A stretch of 19,782 nt of DNA from an uncultured Bacillota bacterium (GTDB lineage: Bacteria; Bacillota_I; Bacilli_A; Izemoplasmatales; UBA1188). Made by a program: the position numbers and the translations under genes. The notes under the pieces were generated by a model, which saw nothing but the letters and a program-made list of their open reading frames with translations, had not been told where the DNA came from and ran no database searches. The stretch spans positions 1 to 19,782 of the forward strand of contig CALCVH010000071.1 in NCBI GenBank assembly GCA_937907585.1. The letters are read 5' to 3'. Shown here in pieces: positions 6,817 to 15,199 of this stretch (the stretch's first letter is position 1; each line of letters opens with the position of its first letter).

Positions 6817-8646
6817 ATGGAAGTAAGAAATGTCGCAATAATAGCCCATGTAGATCATGGAAAAACGACTTTAGTAAATCAATTGTTAATAAATTCACAC
6901 ACTTTTAGAGATAACGAAAAAGTGGTTGATCGCGCTTTAGATAGTAACGCAATAGAAAGAGAAAGAGGCATTACTATTCTCGCTAAAACAACCGCAGTTG
7001 TCTATAAAGATGTTAAAATCAATATTCTAGACACTCCAGGACACGCTGATTTTGGCGGAGAAGTAGAAAGAATAATGAATATGGTTGATGGTTGTATATT
7101 AGTTGTTGATGCATTTGAGGGAACAATGCCACAAACTAGATTTGTTCTTAAAAAAGCATTAGCTGCCGGTGTAAAGCCTATAGTTGTTATAAACAAAATA
7201 GATAGGCCAAACGCAGAACCTGAAAGAGTTGTTGACGAGATTTTAGAACTATTTATAGATTTAGGCGCAAGCGAAGATATGCTTCTATTTGAACCAATAT
7301 ATTGTTCGGCTTTAAGAGGAACTTCTTCTTTATCTCCAAAACTGGAAGATCAAAAACCTGGAATGGATCCTATTTTTGAAGCTATTATCAATAATATTGA
7401 CGCTCCTCATGTTGACGAAAACAAACCTCTTCAATTACAGCCTGCATTGATTGATTATTCAGATTATATTGGAAAGATTGGAATTGGCCTAGTTAAAAGA
7501 GGTTCAATATCAGTTAATCAAATGGTTTCTATAAGTAAAACAGACGGAACTATCAAACAATATAGAATTCAAAAATTATATGGGTTCTTAGGTCTTAATA
7601 GAGTTGAAATAGAATCAGCAAAAGCTGGCGAAATTGTCGCAGTCGCTGGAATCGCAGATTTAAACATAGGCGAAACTATTTGTGATTCTAATTGTATAGA
7701 ACCACTACCTATGTTAAAAATCGATCCGCCAACACTTGAAATGACTTTTGGTGTAAACACATCTCCTTTTGCTGGACAAGACGGAAAACTATTAACAGTT
7801 ACCAAAATTCAAGATAGACTAATGAAAGAAACTCAAAGAGATGTCTCTTTAAAAGTTGAAAGGCTTGGAATTTCAGAAAACTTTAAAGTTTGCGGAAGAG
7901 GCGAACTACATTTGTCAATATTAATCGAAAATATGAGAAGAGAAGGATTTGAAATCCAGGTATCTAAACCTCAAGTTATAATTAAAGAAATAGATGGAGT
8001 TAAATGTGAACCTTTTGAAGATGTATTAATTGATGTTCCTCAAGATTATATGGGTAGCGTTATTGAGTCTTTATCAAACAGAAGTGGCACACTTCAAAAA
8101 ATGAGCTATATTAAAAATCAAGTTAGATTAGAATACGTAGTGCCTTCTAGAGGTCTGTTAGGGTTTGTAAACAATTTTATGACCATGACAAAAGGATACG
8201 GAATAATCAATCATACGTTTAGAGAGTATAGACCTGCATTAAAAATGAACGTAGGCGAAAGGACGATAGGTGTTATAGTCGCATCAGAAGGCGGGCAAGC
8301 TACACCATACGCAATCGAACACGCAGAAGATAGAGGTGTTTTGTTTATTTCTCCAGGATCGCAAGTTTATGAAGGCATGATTGTAGGAGAAAACAAATAC
8401 AACAATGACTTAGAAGTTACTGTTGTTAAAGAAAAAGAAAAAACAAACCAAAGAAGCGCATCTAAAGACACTACCGTTGTGTTAAAAGCTCCAAGAAAAA
8501 TGTCTTTAGAAGAATGTCTTGATTATATAAACACAGATGAACTATTAGAAATAACTCCTCATTTTTATAGAATGAGAAAGAAAATTCTTAATACAGCAGA
8601 AAGAAAGAAATCAAACGCTAAAGTATTAAGAAATCAAGTTGAATAA
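6817..8646 (+). CDS. typA: TypA/BipA translational GTPase
   Basis: The 609-residue protein (family usually 605-615) has all the G motifs: AHVDHGKT (10-17), the ERERGIT switch (47-53), DTPGH (72-76), NKID (126-129) and SAL (164-166). EF-G-like domains II, III and V follow, then the BipA-specific C-terminal region. It binds 70S ribosomes at the EF-G site and supports ribosome assembly and growth under cold or other stress. GAGGTG (6805-6810) sits 6 bases before the ATG; the in-frame GTG at 6808 lies inside that site, so it is not the start. It is monocistronic, faces the surrounding minus-strand genes and shares a terminator with copA. Confidence 0.97.
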   Translation: MEVRNVAIIAHVDHGKTTLVNQLLINSHTFRDNEKVVDRALDSNAIERERGITILAKTTAVVYKDVKINILDTPGHADFGGEVERIMNMVDGCILVVDAFEGTMPQTRFVLKKALAAGVKPIVVINKIDRPNAEPERVVDEILELFIDLGASEDMLLFEPIYCSALRGTSSLSPKLEDQKPGMDPIFEAIINNIDAPHVDENKPLQLQPALIDYSDYIGKIGIGLVKRGSISVNQMVSISKTDGTIKQYRIQKLYGFLGLNRVEIESAKAGEIVAVAGIADLNIGETICDSNCIEPLPMLKIDPPTLEMTFGVNTSPFAGQDGKLLTVTKIQDRLMKETQRDVSLKVERLGISENFKVCGRGELHLSILIENMRREGFEIQVSKPQVIIKEIDGVKCEPFEDVLIDVPQDYMGSVIESLSNRSGTLQKMSYIKNQVRLEYVVPSRGLLGFVNNFMTMTKGYGIINHTFREYRPALKMNVGERTIGVIVASEGGQATPYAIEHAEDRGVLFISPGSQVYEGMIVGENKYNNDLEVTVVKEKEKTNQRSASKDTTVVLKAPRKMSLEECLDYINTDELLEITPHFYRMRKKILNTAERKKSNAKVLRNQVE

Positions 8647-8653
8647 TTTGTTT

Positions 8654-8690
8654 AAAAATCGCTAGAATTAGATGTTTCCTAGCGATTTTT
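8654..8690. terminator. Bidirectional terminator between typA and copA
   Basis: AAAAATCGCTAG (8654-8665) pairs over 12 bases with CTAGCGATTTTT (8679-8690). With A-runs on one arm and T-runs on the other, it works in both directions and closes two convergent transcripts. Confidence 0.92.
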
Positions 8691-8699
8691 ATTATAGTA

Positions 8700-8900
8700 T
8701 TATTTAACAATATATCCAGCGTCTGTGATAGCTTTTTTTATCGCTTCTAAGTCGAAATTATCTCCGCCCTCAACAACAAGTTTTTTCTCTTCTAAACTTG
8801 CTTCTGCTTTCTTTACGCCTTCTATAGACATAGCGGCATCTTCTACTCTTTTCTTGCAGTGGGCGCACATCATTCCTTCTACAAAAATTTCTTTTTTCAT
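8700..8900 (-). CDS. copZ: Possible separately translated CopZ-like copper chaperone, in frame inside copA
   Basis: AGGAG (8909-8913) lies 8 bases before an in-frame ATG at 8900, which is copA codon 784. Translation from there gives a complete 66-residue ferredoxin-like metal-binding domain with GMMCAHC at residues 9-15, the normal size of CopZ. The N-terminus (MKKEIFVEGM) looks like a free chaperone start. Either the two genes fused by loss of a stop and the old ribosome site remains by chance, or one mRNA makes both a fused pump and free chaperone. The sequence alone cannot decide. Confidence 0.5.
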   Translation of the reverse strand: MKKEIFVEGMMCAHCKKRVEDAAMSIEGVKKAEASLEEKKLVVEGGDNFDLEAIKKAITDAGYIVK

Positions 8901-11249
8901 TTCGTTTTCTCCTGACTTTATATTAATGTTCAATAAATTTTCTGGTATTGTCACTTCTTTTCTTTTGTTTATGTTCTTCACTGAATTAAATAAATTTAAT
9001 CGTAAAGCATTTAAAACTACTATTAAACTTGAAATGCTCATAGCGGCCGCTCCATACCAAGGCTTTAATTCTTTTAACCATTCGATGTTTGCTCCATAGA
9101 AAGCGCCTGCCGCAATAGGTATCATTATAATATTGTAAAAGAAAGCCCAAAACAGATTTTCTTTTATATTTTTAATTGTTTGTCTTGAAAGTCTAATTGC
9201 TTTTACAACATCCATCAAACTTGATTTCGCTAATACAATATCTGCTGAATCAATCGCAACTTCTGTTCCAGCACCAATCGCTACTCCAGTATCAGCTAGA
9301 GTTAATGCAAGAGAATCGTTTATTCCATCTCCAACCATCATGACATTTCCAACTGTTTTAAGTTTTTGGATTATTTCTCCTTTTTGTTGTGGAACAACCC
9401 CTGCAGCCCAATAGTCAATTCCAATTTGTTTTGCGGTAAATTGCGCTGTTTTTTCGTTGTCTCCTGTAAGCATCACAGGAGTTATACCTGATTTTATTAG
9501 TTCTTCAATAGCTTGTTTAGAATCGTCTTTTATTTGATCAGACACAATTATTGAACCTATGACTTCTTTATCTAAAACAAATACCATAGGTGTTTTGCCT
9601 GATTTAGAAGCATCATTTATAAAATTATAATATTCTTCAGAAATAAAATATTTTTCTTCAGCAGTTTTAGCGTTTATTCCTTCTAGTTTTTTGTTTTCAT
9701 AAACACATTCAACGCCGGTTCCAGGAATTTCTTTAAAGTCTGTTATTTTTTGTTTAGCTATGTTTTGATAATTATTTTTAATATATGAAACAATAGATTT
9801 TGCGAGCGGGTGAGACGAATTTGTTTCTAAAGAAAGAACCAATCTTAAAAAATCTTCTTCGTTCAGTTTTGTTTTAACATCTGTTACAACCGGTTTACCT
9901 TCGGTTATTGTTCCAGTTTTATCAAGAACAACGATATCGGTTTTTCCGGTCTTTTCTAGCGCTTCTGCAGTTTTAAACAAAACATTTTCTTTGGCGGCTT
10001 TTCCTGATCCTACCATTATCGCAACAGGCGTAGCTAATCCCAACGCACACGGACATGATATGACAAGAACAGACACCGCTCTATTTATCGAATAGGCTAG
10101 AGTTGATTCTTGAACATTTAAACCTGTAGTTAGTCCAACAATTATCCAAATCATAAACACAACAAACGAGACAGCCATCACAACAGGGACAAATATTCCA
10201 GAAATCTTGTCTGCAATCCTTGAAATAGGCGCTTTTGATGAGCTGGCTTCTTCTACTAGTTCTATTATTTGAGAGAAAGACGTGTTGTTTCCTGTTTTTG
10301 TTGCTTTACAAATTAAAACACCGTTCTGATTAATTGTAGCAGCATATACCATATCGTTTTCTTTTTTATCAACAGGCATTGATTCTCCTGTGAGCGCAGA
10401 TTCATCAACAGAAGATGTTCCGCTTACAACAATTCCATCTGCAGGAAATGCTAAACCAGGTTTTACAACAAAAATTTCATCAGCAAGAACATCTTTAGCG
10501 TTTATAACAATTTCTTTGTTATCACGAATAACGGTAGCAGTTTTTGGTACTAATTTAACCAAATCTTTAATTGCGTTAGTTGTTTTATCTTTTGATAAAG
10601 ATTCAAGTGTTTTGCCTATGGTAATCAAAGCCGGAATCATTCCCGCTGTTTCAAAAGATAAACTCATTGATAATCTCATTACTTCGTTTATGCTTTCAAA
10701 ATTAAATGTCATCAGCAAAAACACAACTATAGAATATATAAAAGCCGTTCCAGAACCTAACGCAACAAGCGTATCCATGTTTGGACCGCCATGAATTAAC
10801 CCTTTTGTTCCTGATATAAAAAACCTTTTGTTAATAGTCATGATAGAAAACGATAAAATCATTTCAATCAAAGCAACGGTTAGCGGTTTTTCAGATATAG
10901 CGCCTAGTGGCCAACCCATCATATATCCCATAGATATATAAAACAACATAACTAAAAGCGTTAAAGACAACACAAGCTTGGTGATAAGGCGTTTGGTATC
11001 ATCGTTTGTGGCCGTTTCTTTTGTTGCTTCTTTTTCTTTGTTTGCTAAAAAAGAATGATATCCCGCTTTTTCGACAGCTTCATTGATTTTGTTTACTTTG
11101 TTTTCATTATCAATTTCAACATCCATGGTTTTTGTAAGAAGGTTAACTCTTACATTTTTTGTTCCTTCCACTTTGGAAACGGCTTTTTCGACGTGGTTTT
11201 GGCAAGCAGAGCACGTCATGCCTTCAACAATAAACTTTTTCTTTATCAT
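8700..11249 (-). CDS. copA: Copper-exporting P1B-type ATPase with an extra C-terminal CopZ-like domain
   Basis: The 849-residue protein begins with a heavy-metal-binding domain (GMTCSAC, 10-16). The P1B ATPase core follows: TGES (287-290), the membrane metal site CPC (399-401), the phosphorylation site DKTGT (443-447), SHP (479-481), TGDN (595-598) and GDGIND (640-645). The core pumps Cu+ (possibly Ag+) out of the cytoplasm. After the last membrane segment a linker leads to a second metal-binding domain (GMMCAHC, 792-798). A C-terminal domain of this kind is unusual for bacterial CopA, and it carries an internal start signal (see 8700-8900). The start ATG overlaps the csoR stop as ATGA, so copA is coupled to csoR and controlled by the CsoR operator. 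Confidence 0.96.
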   Translation of the reverse strand: MIKKKFIVEGMTCSACQNHVEKAVSKVEGTKNVRVNLLTKTMDVEIDNENKVNKINEAVEKAGYHSFLANKEKEATKETATNDDTKRLITKLVLSLTLLVMLFYISMGYMMGWPLGAISEKPLTVALIEMILSFSIMTINKRFFISGTKGLIHGGPNMDTLVALGSGTAFIYSIVVFLLMTFNFESINEVMRLSMSLSFETAGMIPALITIGKTLESLSKDKTTNAIKDLVKLVPKTATVIRDNKEIVINAKDVLADEIFVVKPGLAFPADGIVVSGTSSVDESALTGESMPVDKKENDMVYAATINQNGVLICKATKTGNNTSFSQIIELVEEASSSKAPISRIADKISGIFVPVVMAVSFVVFMIWIIVGLTTGLNVQESTLAYSINRAVSVLVISCPCALGLATPVAIMVGSGKAAKENVLFKTAEALEKTGKTDIVVLDKTGTITEGKPVVTDVKTKLNEEDFLRLVLSLETNSSHPLAKSIVSYIKNNYQNIAKQKITDFKEIPGTGVECVYENKKLEGINAKTAEEKYFISEEYYNFINDASKSGKTPMVFVLDKEVIGSIIVSDQIKDDSKQAIEELIKSGITPVMLTGDNEKTAQFTAKQIGIDYWAAGVVPQQKGEIIQKLKTVGNVMMVGDGINDSLALTLADTGVAIGAGTEVAIDSADIVLAKSSLMDVVKAIRLSRQTIKNIKENLFWAFFYNIIMIPIAAGAFYGANIEWLKELKPWYGAAAMSISSLIVVLNALRLNLFNSVKNINKRKEVTIPENLLNINIKSGENEMKKEIFVEGMMCAHCKKRVEDAAMSIEGVKKAEASLEEKKLVVEGGDNFDLEAIKKAITDAGYIVK

Positions 11250-11542
11250 GAAAACCTCCTAAACAAATCAACAATTTCGTCTATTTTTGTCTCGTCTCCG
11301 TTTTTTACGCCTTCAACCACACAAGAATGCATATGATTATCAAAAATTAAAGAAGCAAGAGATTTTACTGATTTTTCTATTGCAGATAATTGAACAAGAA
11401 TATCTTTACAATATCTGTCATCCTCGATCATTCTACCTACTCCTTCGATTTGACCTTTAATTCTATTTATTCTGTTTAATATTTTGCTTTTTGTTTCTTC
11501 ATCTCTTTTTGTTGTTTGTTTGCAGCATCCACCATTTTTCAT
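11246..11542 (-). CDS. csoR: CsoR-type copper-sensing repressor
   Basis: The 98-residue all-helical protein belongs to the CsoR/RcnR (DUF156) family. C45, H70 and C74 have exactly the spacing of the Cu+ ligands of M. tuberculosis CsoR (C36, H61, C65). It binds DNA as a tetramer without copper and lets go when Cu+ binds. AGGAG precedes the ATG. The N-terminus adds a small GGCCK stretch with two further cysteines. It is the first gene of the csoR-copA operon, with a CsoR-type operator in its own promoter, so it represses itself and the pump. Confidence 0.95.
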   Translation of the reverse strand: MKNGGCCKQTTKRDEETKSKILNRINRIKGQIEGVGRMIEDDRYCKDILVQLSAIEKSVKSLASLIFDNHMHSCVVEGVKNGDETKIDEIVDLFRRFS

Positions 11543-11600
11543 GCTTCTCCTGTCTCATCAAATTAAATAGGCTTAAGTTTAATTTAATGTTTCGATTAAT

Positions 11601-11628
11601 ATTATACCCCCATAGGGTATTTTGTCAA
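11601..11628 (-). promoter_or_regulatory. csoR-copA promoter with CsoR operator in the spacer
   Basis: On the minus strand perfect TTGACA (11623-11628) and TATAAT (11601-11606) boxes are 16 bases apart. ATACCCTATGGGGGTAT (11604-11620) fills the spacer and differs by one base from the B. subtilis copZA CsoR operator as I recall it. Repressor bound here would cover both boxes. An 8-pair hairpin AAATTAAA/TTTAATTT lies in the leader. Confidence 0.9.
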
Positions 11629-11643
11629 CATTATAAGACAAAT

Positions 11644-11668
11644 AAAAAAATCCGCTGTTTTGCGGATT
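11644..11668 (-). terminator. Terminator of mscL
   Basis: AATCCGC (11649-11655) and GCGGATT (11662-11668) pair around six bases and are followed on the minus strand by TTTTTTTATTT. It ends mscL transcription just before the csoR promoter. Confidence 0.87.
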
Positions 11669-11682
11669 GTTTATTTTTTTGT

Positions 11683-12120
11683 TTATTCAGCTTCTTGTTC
11701 AGTTTTTTCAGCTTTCTTAGCTTCTAAATTAGTTTTTGCTTTTTCAGCTTCTTCTTTTACTTTGTTCATTGCTTTTACAATGATAAATAATACTAAAGCG
11801 ATTAATAAGAAGTTGATTATCGCTGAAATGAATGCGCCCCAATCAATGTAAATAGAATTTGCTAAATCTACTACTGTTGTTTCAACGCCGTCAACCATTT
11901 CTGTTGTGTGCTGTGTAACTAGGAATGTGTATAGTTTTTCAACTCCACCTTCACCACCTGAAATTAAATAGATAATCCAGTTGATTAATGGTTTTAAAAT
12001 TCCGTTTGTTAAAGCAGTAACTATAGCTGTGAAAGCACTGCCTATAATCATACCGACAGCAAGATCCATTACATTGCCTTTAGATATGAATGTTTTAAAT
12101 TCACCAAAAAACTTTTTCAT
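11683..12120 (-). CDS. mscL: Large-conductance mechanosensitive channel MscL
   Basis: The 145-residue protein has the MscL plan: an N-terminal amphipathic helix (MKKFFGEFKTFISKGN), a first membrane helix with the conserved DLAVGMIIGSAF (19-30), an external loop (about 52-92), a second membrane helix (about 94-117) and a charged C-terminal helical bundle rich in Lys, Glu and Ala. The pentameric channel opens under membrane tension and releases solutes during hypo-osmotic shock. AAAGGAG lies 5 bases before the ATG. Transcription runs from its own promoter at 12156-12184, divergent from dnaA. Confidence 0.97.
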   Translation of the reverse strand: MKKFFGEFKTFISKGNVMDLAVGMIIGSAFTAIVTALTNGILKPLINWIIYLISGGEGGVEKLYTFLVTQHTTEMVDGVETTVVDLANSIYIDWGAFISAIINFLLIALVLFIIVKAMNKVKEEAEKAKTNLEAKKAEKTEQEAE

Positions 12121-12155
12121 TTTGTCTCCTTTTAATTTTTGTTTTTCTTCAATTT

Positions 12156-12184
12156 ATTATATTTAATTAACCAGATAATTACAA
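12156..12184 (-). promoter_or_regulatory. Promoter of mscL
   Basis: On the minus strand TTGTAA (12179-12184) and TATAAT (12156-12161) are 17 bases apart, 36 bases before the mscL start codon. Confidence 0.75.
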
Positions 12185-12292
12185 TCTATTTTTGGGGTTT
12201 TTGGGATAAATGGTTGAAAATTTTGTTATTATTTGTTTAAAACTTGTTTGTACTAATAAGATTATATCTTAATATTTTGTTTGTTTTTATGT

Positions 12293-12315
12293 TTATCCAC
12301 ATTTTTTGTGGAAAA
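12293..12315. promoter_or_regulatory. Pair of DnaA boxes upstream of dnaA
   Basis: TTATCCACA (12293-12301) is a consensus DnaA box. The opposing TGTGGAAAA (12307-12315) differs by one base from a reverse box. A weaker reverse match, TTGGGATAA (12201-12209), has two mismatches. These fit a DnaA-binding part of oriC and feedback control of dnaA. I could not assign a dnaA promoter with confidence. Confidence 0.8.
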
Positions 12316-12391
12316 CTTTTTAACATCAAATCTTTTTTATCATATATCATATTATCAAACGTATAATTACTACGGTTTGGAGCGCAACATT

Positions 12392-13759
12392 ATGATATCA
12401 CCACAAGAAATATGGAACAGAATTAAGACTATACTTAAAAACGAATTAGATCAAGATGTTTTTGAAAGTTATTTTGAATCAATTAACGAAGTTTATAAAG
12501 AACAAAACAACACAATTTATTTAATTACAGATAGTTTGTTCACTAAAACAAGAATTCAAAACACTTATCTTCCCAGAATGAATAGTTTACTTTCAGAATT
12601 TTATTCTGAACCACACTATTTTTCTTTATTAGCGAAAGAAGAAATCGAAAAAGACAGAATTTCTAATAAAAGAGAAATTAATTTTTCGCATTCAAATCCT
12701 TCTGGCTTAAATCCAAATTACACTTTTAGTACTTTTGTTGTTGGCGACTCTAACAGATTAGCTCATAGATACGCTTTGTTAACAGCTGAACAGCTTGCGG
12801 GAGTCGCAAATCCAGTTTATATGTTTGGTGATGTTGGTTTAGGAAAAACCCATTTAATGCAGTCGATAGGTAATTATATTTTAGAAACAAAACCAGATAA
12901 AAAAGTATTATATGTTAGAACGCAAGACTTTGTTGAAGATTATGTAAAAGCTGGCAAAGACTCAGGATACGATGAATTCAGCAAAAAATTCGATAATATC
13001 GACGTTTTACTTGTAGATGATGTTCAATTCTTAGAATCTAAAAAACAGTGCCAAATCGAATTTTTTAAGATATTCGAAAGGTTGACCGGAGATAAGAAAT
13101 TAATCGTTTTAACTTCAGATCGTAAAGCATCTGAATTAAAAGATATAATGGCTAGATTAACATCAAGATTTGAATGGGGAATATCTTTAGATATTAATAA
13201 ACCAAATAAAGAACATAGAATCAACATTATTAAATCTAAATTAAAACAAGAAATGAAAGATCCAGAGATTTTCTCTGAAGATATAATTGATTATATTGCA
13301 ACTGTATGTGAAAACAACATCAGAGAATTAGAAGGAGCTTTAAAAAGAGTGTTATTCTATTGTGAAGCGTTCGAAGAAGATTTTACATTAGAAAACGCAA
13401 AAGAAGCTTTAAAAAATATAGTTTCATCTCAAGAAACGATAGTATCTGCCGCTCCATCTCATGATTTAAGAAAAATGTTAGATATAGTTGGTGCTTATTT
13501 TAAAATCGATCAAGACGAATTGTTATCAAATTCTAGAAAAAAAGAAATCGTTTATGCACGTCAATTATGTTGGTATATTATGAGAACTAAATATGATTTA
13601 ACATTTAAAAAGATTGGAGATATTTTTAACGGCAAAGACCATTCTACTGTAATGCATGGTTATCAAGTTTTTGAAGAAGATTATAAAACGAGCGAAGACA
13701 CAAAAAAGAATGTTGAAAATATATTGAGAAAAATGGGGAAAAATCCAGATAAAATATAA
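12392..13759 (+). CDS. dnaA: Chromosomal replication initiator DnaA
   Basis: The 455-residue protein has the four-domain DnaA plan: an N-terminal interaction domain (1-85), a short linker, the AAA+ domain with Walker A GDVGLGKT (146-153), Walker B LLVDD (206-210) and TSRFEWG (257-263), and a C-terminal DNA-binding domain with the signature GKDHSTVMHGY (414-424). It binds DnaA boxes and opens the origin for helicase loading. GGAG lies 9 bases before the ATG at 12392; the frame is open further upstream, but those codons cross the DnaA boxes and have no ribosome site, so they are excluded. Divergent from mscL and followed by dnaN, as in most Bacillota. Confidence 0.98.
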   Translation: MISPQEIWNRIKTILKNELDQDVFESYFESINEVYKEQNNTIYLITDSLFTKTRIQNTYLPRMNSLLSEFYSEPHYFSLLAKEEIEKDRISNKREINFSHSNPSGLNPNYTFSTFVVGDSNRLAHRYALLTAEQLAGVANPVYMFGDVGLGKTHLMQSIGNYILETKPDKKVLYVRTQDFVEDYVKAGKDSGYDEFSKKFDNIDVLLVDDVQFLESKKQCQIEFFKIFERLTGDKKLIVLTSDRKASELKDIMARLTSRFEWGISLDINKPNKEHRINIIKSKLKQEMKDPEIFSEDIIDYIATVCENNIRELEGALKRVLFYCEAFEEDFTLENAKEALKNIVSSQETIVSAAPSHDLRKMLDIVGAYFKIDQDELLSNSRKKEIVYARQLCWYIMRTKYDLTFKKIGDIFNGKDHSTVMHGYQVFEEDYKTSEDTKKNVENILRKMGKNPDKI

Positions 13760-13773
13760 TTTTTAAAAACACG

Positions 13774-13792
13774 TATACTATTGTATAGTATA
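13774..13792. repeat. Perfect inverted repeat after dnaA
   Basis: TATACTAT and ATAGTATA form an 8-pair stem around TGT, 15 bases after the dnaA stop. The following AAAAATAG is not a clear T-tract on either strand, so a terminator role is doubtful; it may be part of the origin. Confidence 0.5.
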
Positions 13793-13812
13793 AAAATAGT
13801 TTTACCACTCGC

Positions 13813-13821
13813 TTATCCACA
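13813..13821 (+). promoter_or_regulatory. DnaA box in the dnaA-dnaN gap
   Basis: TTATCCACA is a consensus DnaA box. It lies just upstream of a likely dnaN -10 box, TATAAT (13832-13837), which has no good -35, so bound DnaA could affect dnaN transcription. It also sits 9 bases before the A/T tract described next. Confidence 0.8.
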
Positions 13822-13830
13822 TTCAACCCT

Positions 13831-13880
13831 ATATAATAACAATAATAAATAATTAAAAAATAAAATAATAAAATATAAAA
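13831..13880. other. Candidate DNA unwinding element of oriC
   Basis: These 50 bases hold a single C and no G, and run from the DnaA box to the dnaN ribosome site. AAT-type triplets recur (AATAATAAATAAT). In B. subtilis the unwinding element with DnaA-trio triplets lies in the same dnaA-dnaN gap next to DnaA boxes. The function here is inferred from position and composition. Confidence 0.5.
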
Positions 13881-13889
13881 GGAGAAATT

Positions 13890-15017
13890 ATGAAGTTTAC
13901 AATTAACAGGAATTTATTTTTAGATAAAATAACTGTTGCGCAGAAAGCTATGGCTTCTCGTTCTAACATGCCTGCATTAACAGGAATATTAATGTCGTGT
14001 AATGATAAGAATGAATTAATTATGACAACATCAAACGGCGAAACAGCTATTAGAGTTGTAGTTAAGAATCCTGCGTTAACAATTGAAGAAGTTGGTATTT
14101 GTTTGGTGCCAGGAAGAATCTTCGGAGATTTAATTAAAAAGTTAGCTGGTGATGATGTTGAAATCGAATTAAAAGAAGATAACATTTTAAGAATCCAATC
14201 AGGTAATTCTGATGTAACTTTAAATCTATTAGATGTTGAAGATTATCCAGAACCTAATTTTGAAGCAAATCCAGATCCTGTAATTATTAAATCTTCTTTA
14301 TTAAAAGAAATAGTAAAACAAACAACTTTCGCTTCTTCTTTAATCGACAGCAAACCTATATTGACTGGTGTTAACTTAAAAGTTGATGAAAACAAGATTC
14401 TAGCGGTTTCAACAGATTCTTTCAGATTAAGCAAAAGAACAGCTTTGTTAGATGAATCGTTCTTTGGAATGAATATTATAATTCCTGCAAGAAATTTTAA
14501 TGAAATAGCTAAAACGATCGAAAGCGATAATGTGCCTGTAGCAATATCGATTGTGTCAAATAAAATATTATTTAAGTTTGATGATGTAATGTTCCAAACA
14601 AGATTATTAGATGGTACATATCCAAACACTGATAGACTGATTCCAACTAATTTTTCAGTTGTTTTAAAATTTGATAAACAAGATTTAATATCAGCAATCG
14701 ACAGAGTATCGACATTATCATCTAATCAAAATGCAACAACAGTGGTTAAGATGGTTGTGAATGAAGATGGAACAGCAACATTAACTTCAAATTCACCTGA
14801 ATTAGGAACAATAAAAGATTCTATTAAGCCACTAGAATTTAAAGCAGAAAAAGAATTTACTATTTATTTTTCAGCTTCATATTTCCTTGATGCGTTAAGA
14901 GCTTTTTATAGCGAACAAGTAACTGTAAAGTTTACCCAACCAATAGAACCATTTATCCTTGAAGCAGAAAACGACGAAGGACTTGTTGAATTAGTTTTAC
15001 CAATGCAAGGAGCGTAG
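13890..15017 (+). CDS. dnaN: DNA polymerase III sliding clamp, beta subunit
   Basis: The 375-residue protein matches the bacterial clamp along its length, with three repeats of the clamp fold and a C-terminal end (ELVLPMQGA) like the usual LILPMR. As a ring-shaped dimer it slides on DNA and holds the replicase, mismatch repair and bypass polymerases. The partner polymerase at 17368 carries a clamp-binding motif. AGGAG lies 6 bases before the ATG. It follows dnaA by 130 bases; yaaA, recF and gyrB, usual downstream neighbours in Bacilli, are replaced by a pseudoenzyme gene and folD. Confidence 0.97.
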   Translation: MKFTINRNLFLDKITVAQKAMASRSNMPALTGILMSCNDKNELIMTTSNGETAIRVVVKNPALTIEEVGICLVPGRIFGDLIKKLAGDDVEIELKEDNILRIQSGNSDVTLNLLDVEDYPEPNFEANPDPVIIKSSLLKEIVKQTTFASSLIDSKPILTGVNLKVDENKILAVSTDSFRLSKRTALLDESFFGMNIIIPARNFNEIAKTIESDNVPVAISIVSNKILFKFDDVMFQTRLLDGTYPNTDRLIPTNFSVVLKFDKQDLISAIDRVSTLSSNQNATTVVKMVVNEDGTATLTSNSPELGTIKDSIKPLEFKAEKEFTIYFSASYFLDALRAFYSEQVTVKFTQPIEPFILEAENDEGLVELVLPMQGA

Positions 15018-15029
15018 TATAAAACGAAG

Positions 15030-15199
15030 TTGCTTTCATAGAAAGCAATATATAATTTGGTTATTGCAAACCAAATATAATATATAACAACTAAAACGAG
15101 GGTTAATTATAGATTAGGTTATTGATAACCAAATAATATAAACAAACAAGAAACAGCAAAGATATAAAACAAAATACACATATTTAGTTATTGATAACC
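15030..15199. repeat. Four consecutive hairpins between dnaN and the AroE-AroK-like gene
   Basis: The 258-base gap has no gene but holds four inverted repeats. The first pairs TTGCTTTC (15030-15037) with GAAAGCAA (15041-15048). The second pairs ATTTGGTT (15055-15062) with AACCAAAT (15069-15076). The third is the perfect GGTTATTGATAACC (15117-15130). The fourth is AGTTATTGATAACC (15186-15199), with one broken outer pair. The last three share the core GTTATTG followed by AACCAAA and recur after 58 and 69 bases. They could be protein-binding sites, leader hairpins of the downstream operon or origin-linked iterons. They do not match the DnaA box. Confidence 0.7.

Noticed and set aside
8725..9099. 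124-residue frame on the + strand inside copA
   Set aside because: It is antisense to conserved CopA domains, has no ribosome site and shows low-complexity composition typical of mirror frames.
12281..12391. Longer N-terminus for DnaA starting at a TTG at 12281
   Set aside because: It would translate the DnaA boxes and has no ribosome site; the ATG at 12392 gives the normal DnaA N-terminus and length.
15055..15199. CRISPR-like repeat array
   Set aside because: Only three related copies exist, spaced 58 and 69 bases apart, with imperfect palindromic units and no cas genes nearby.
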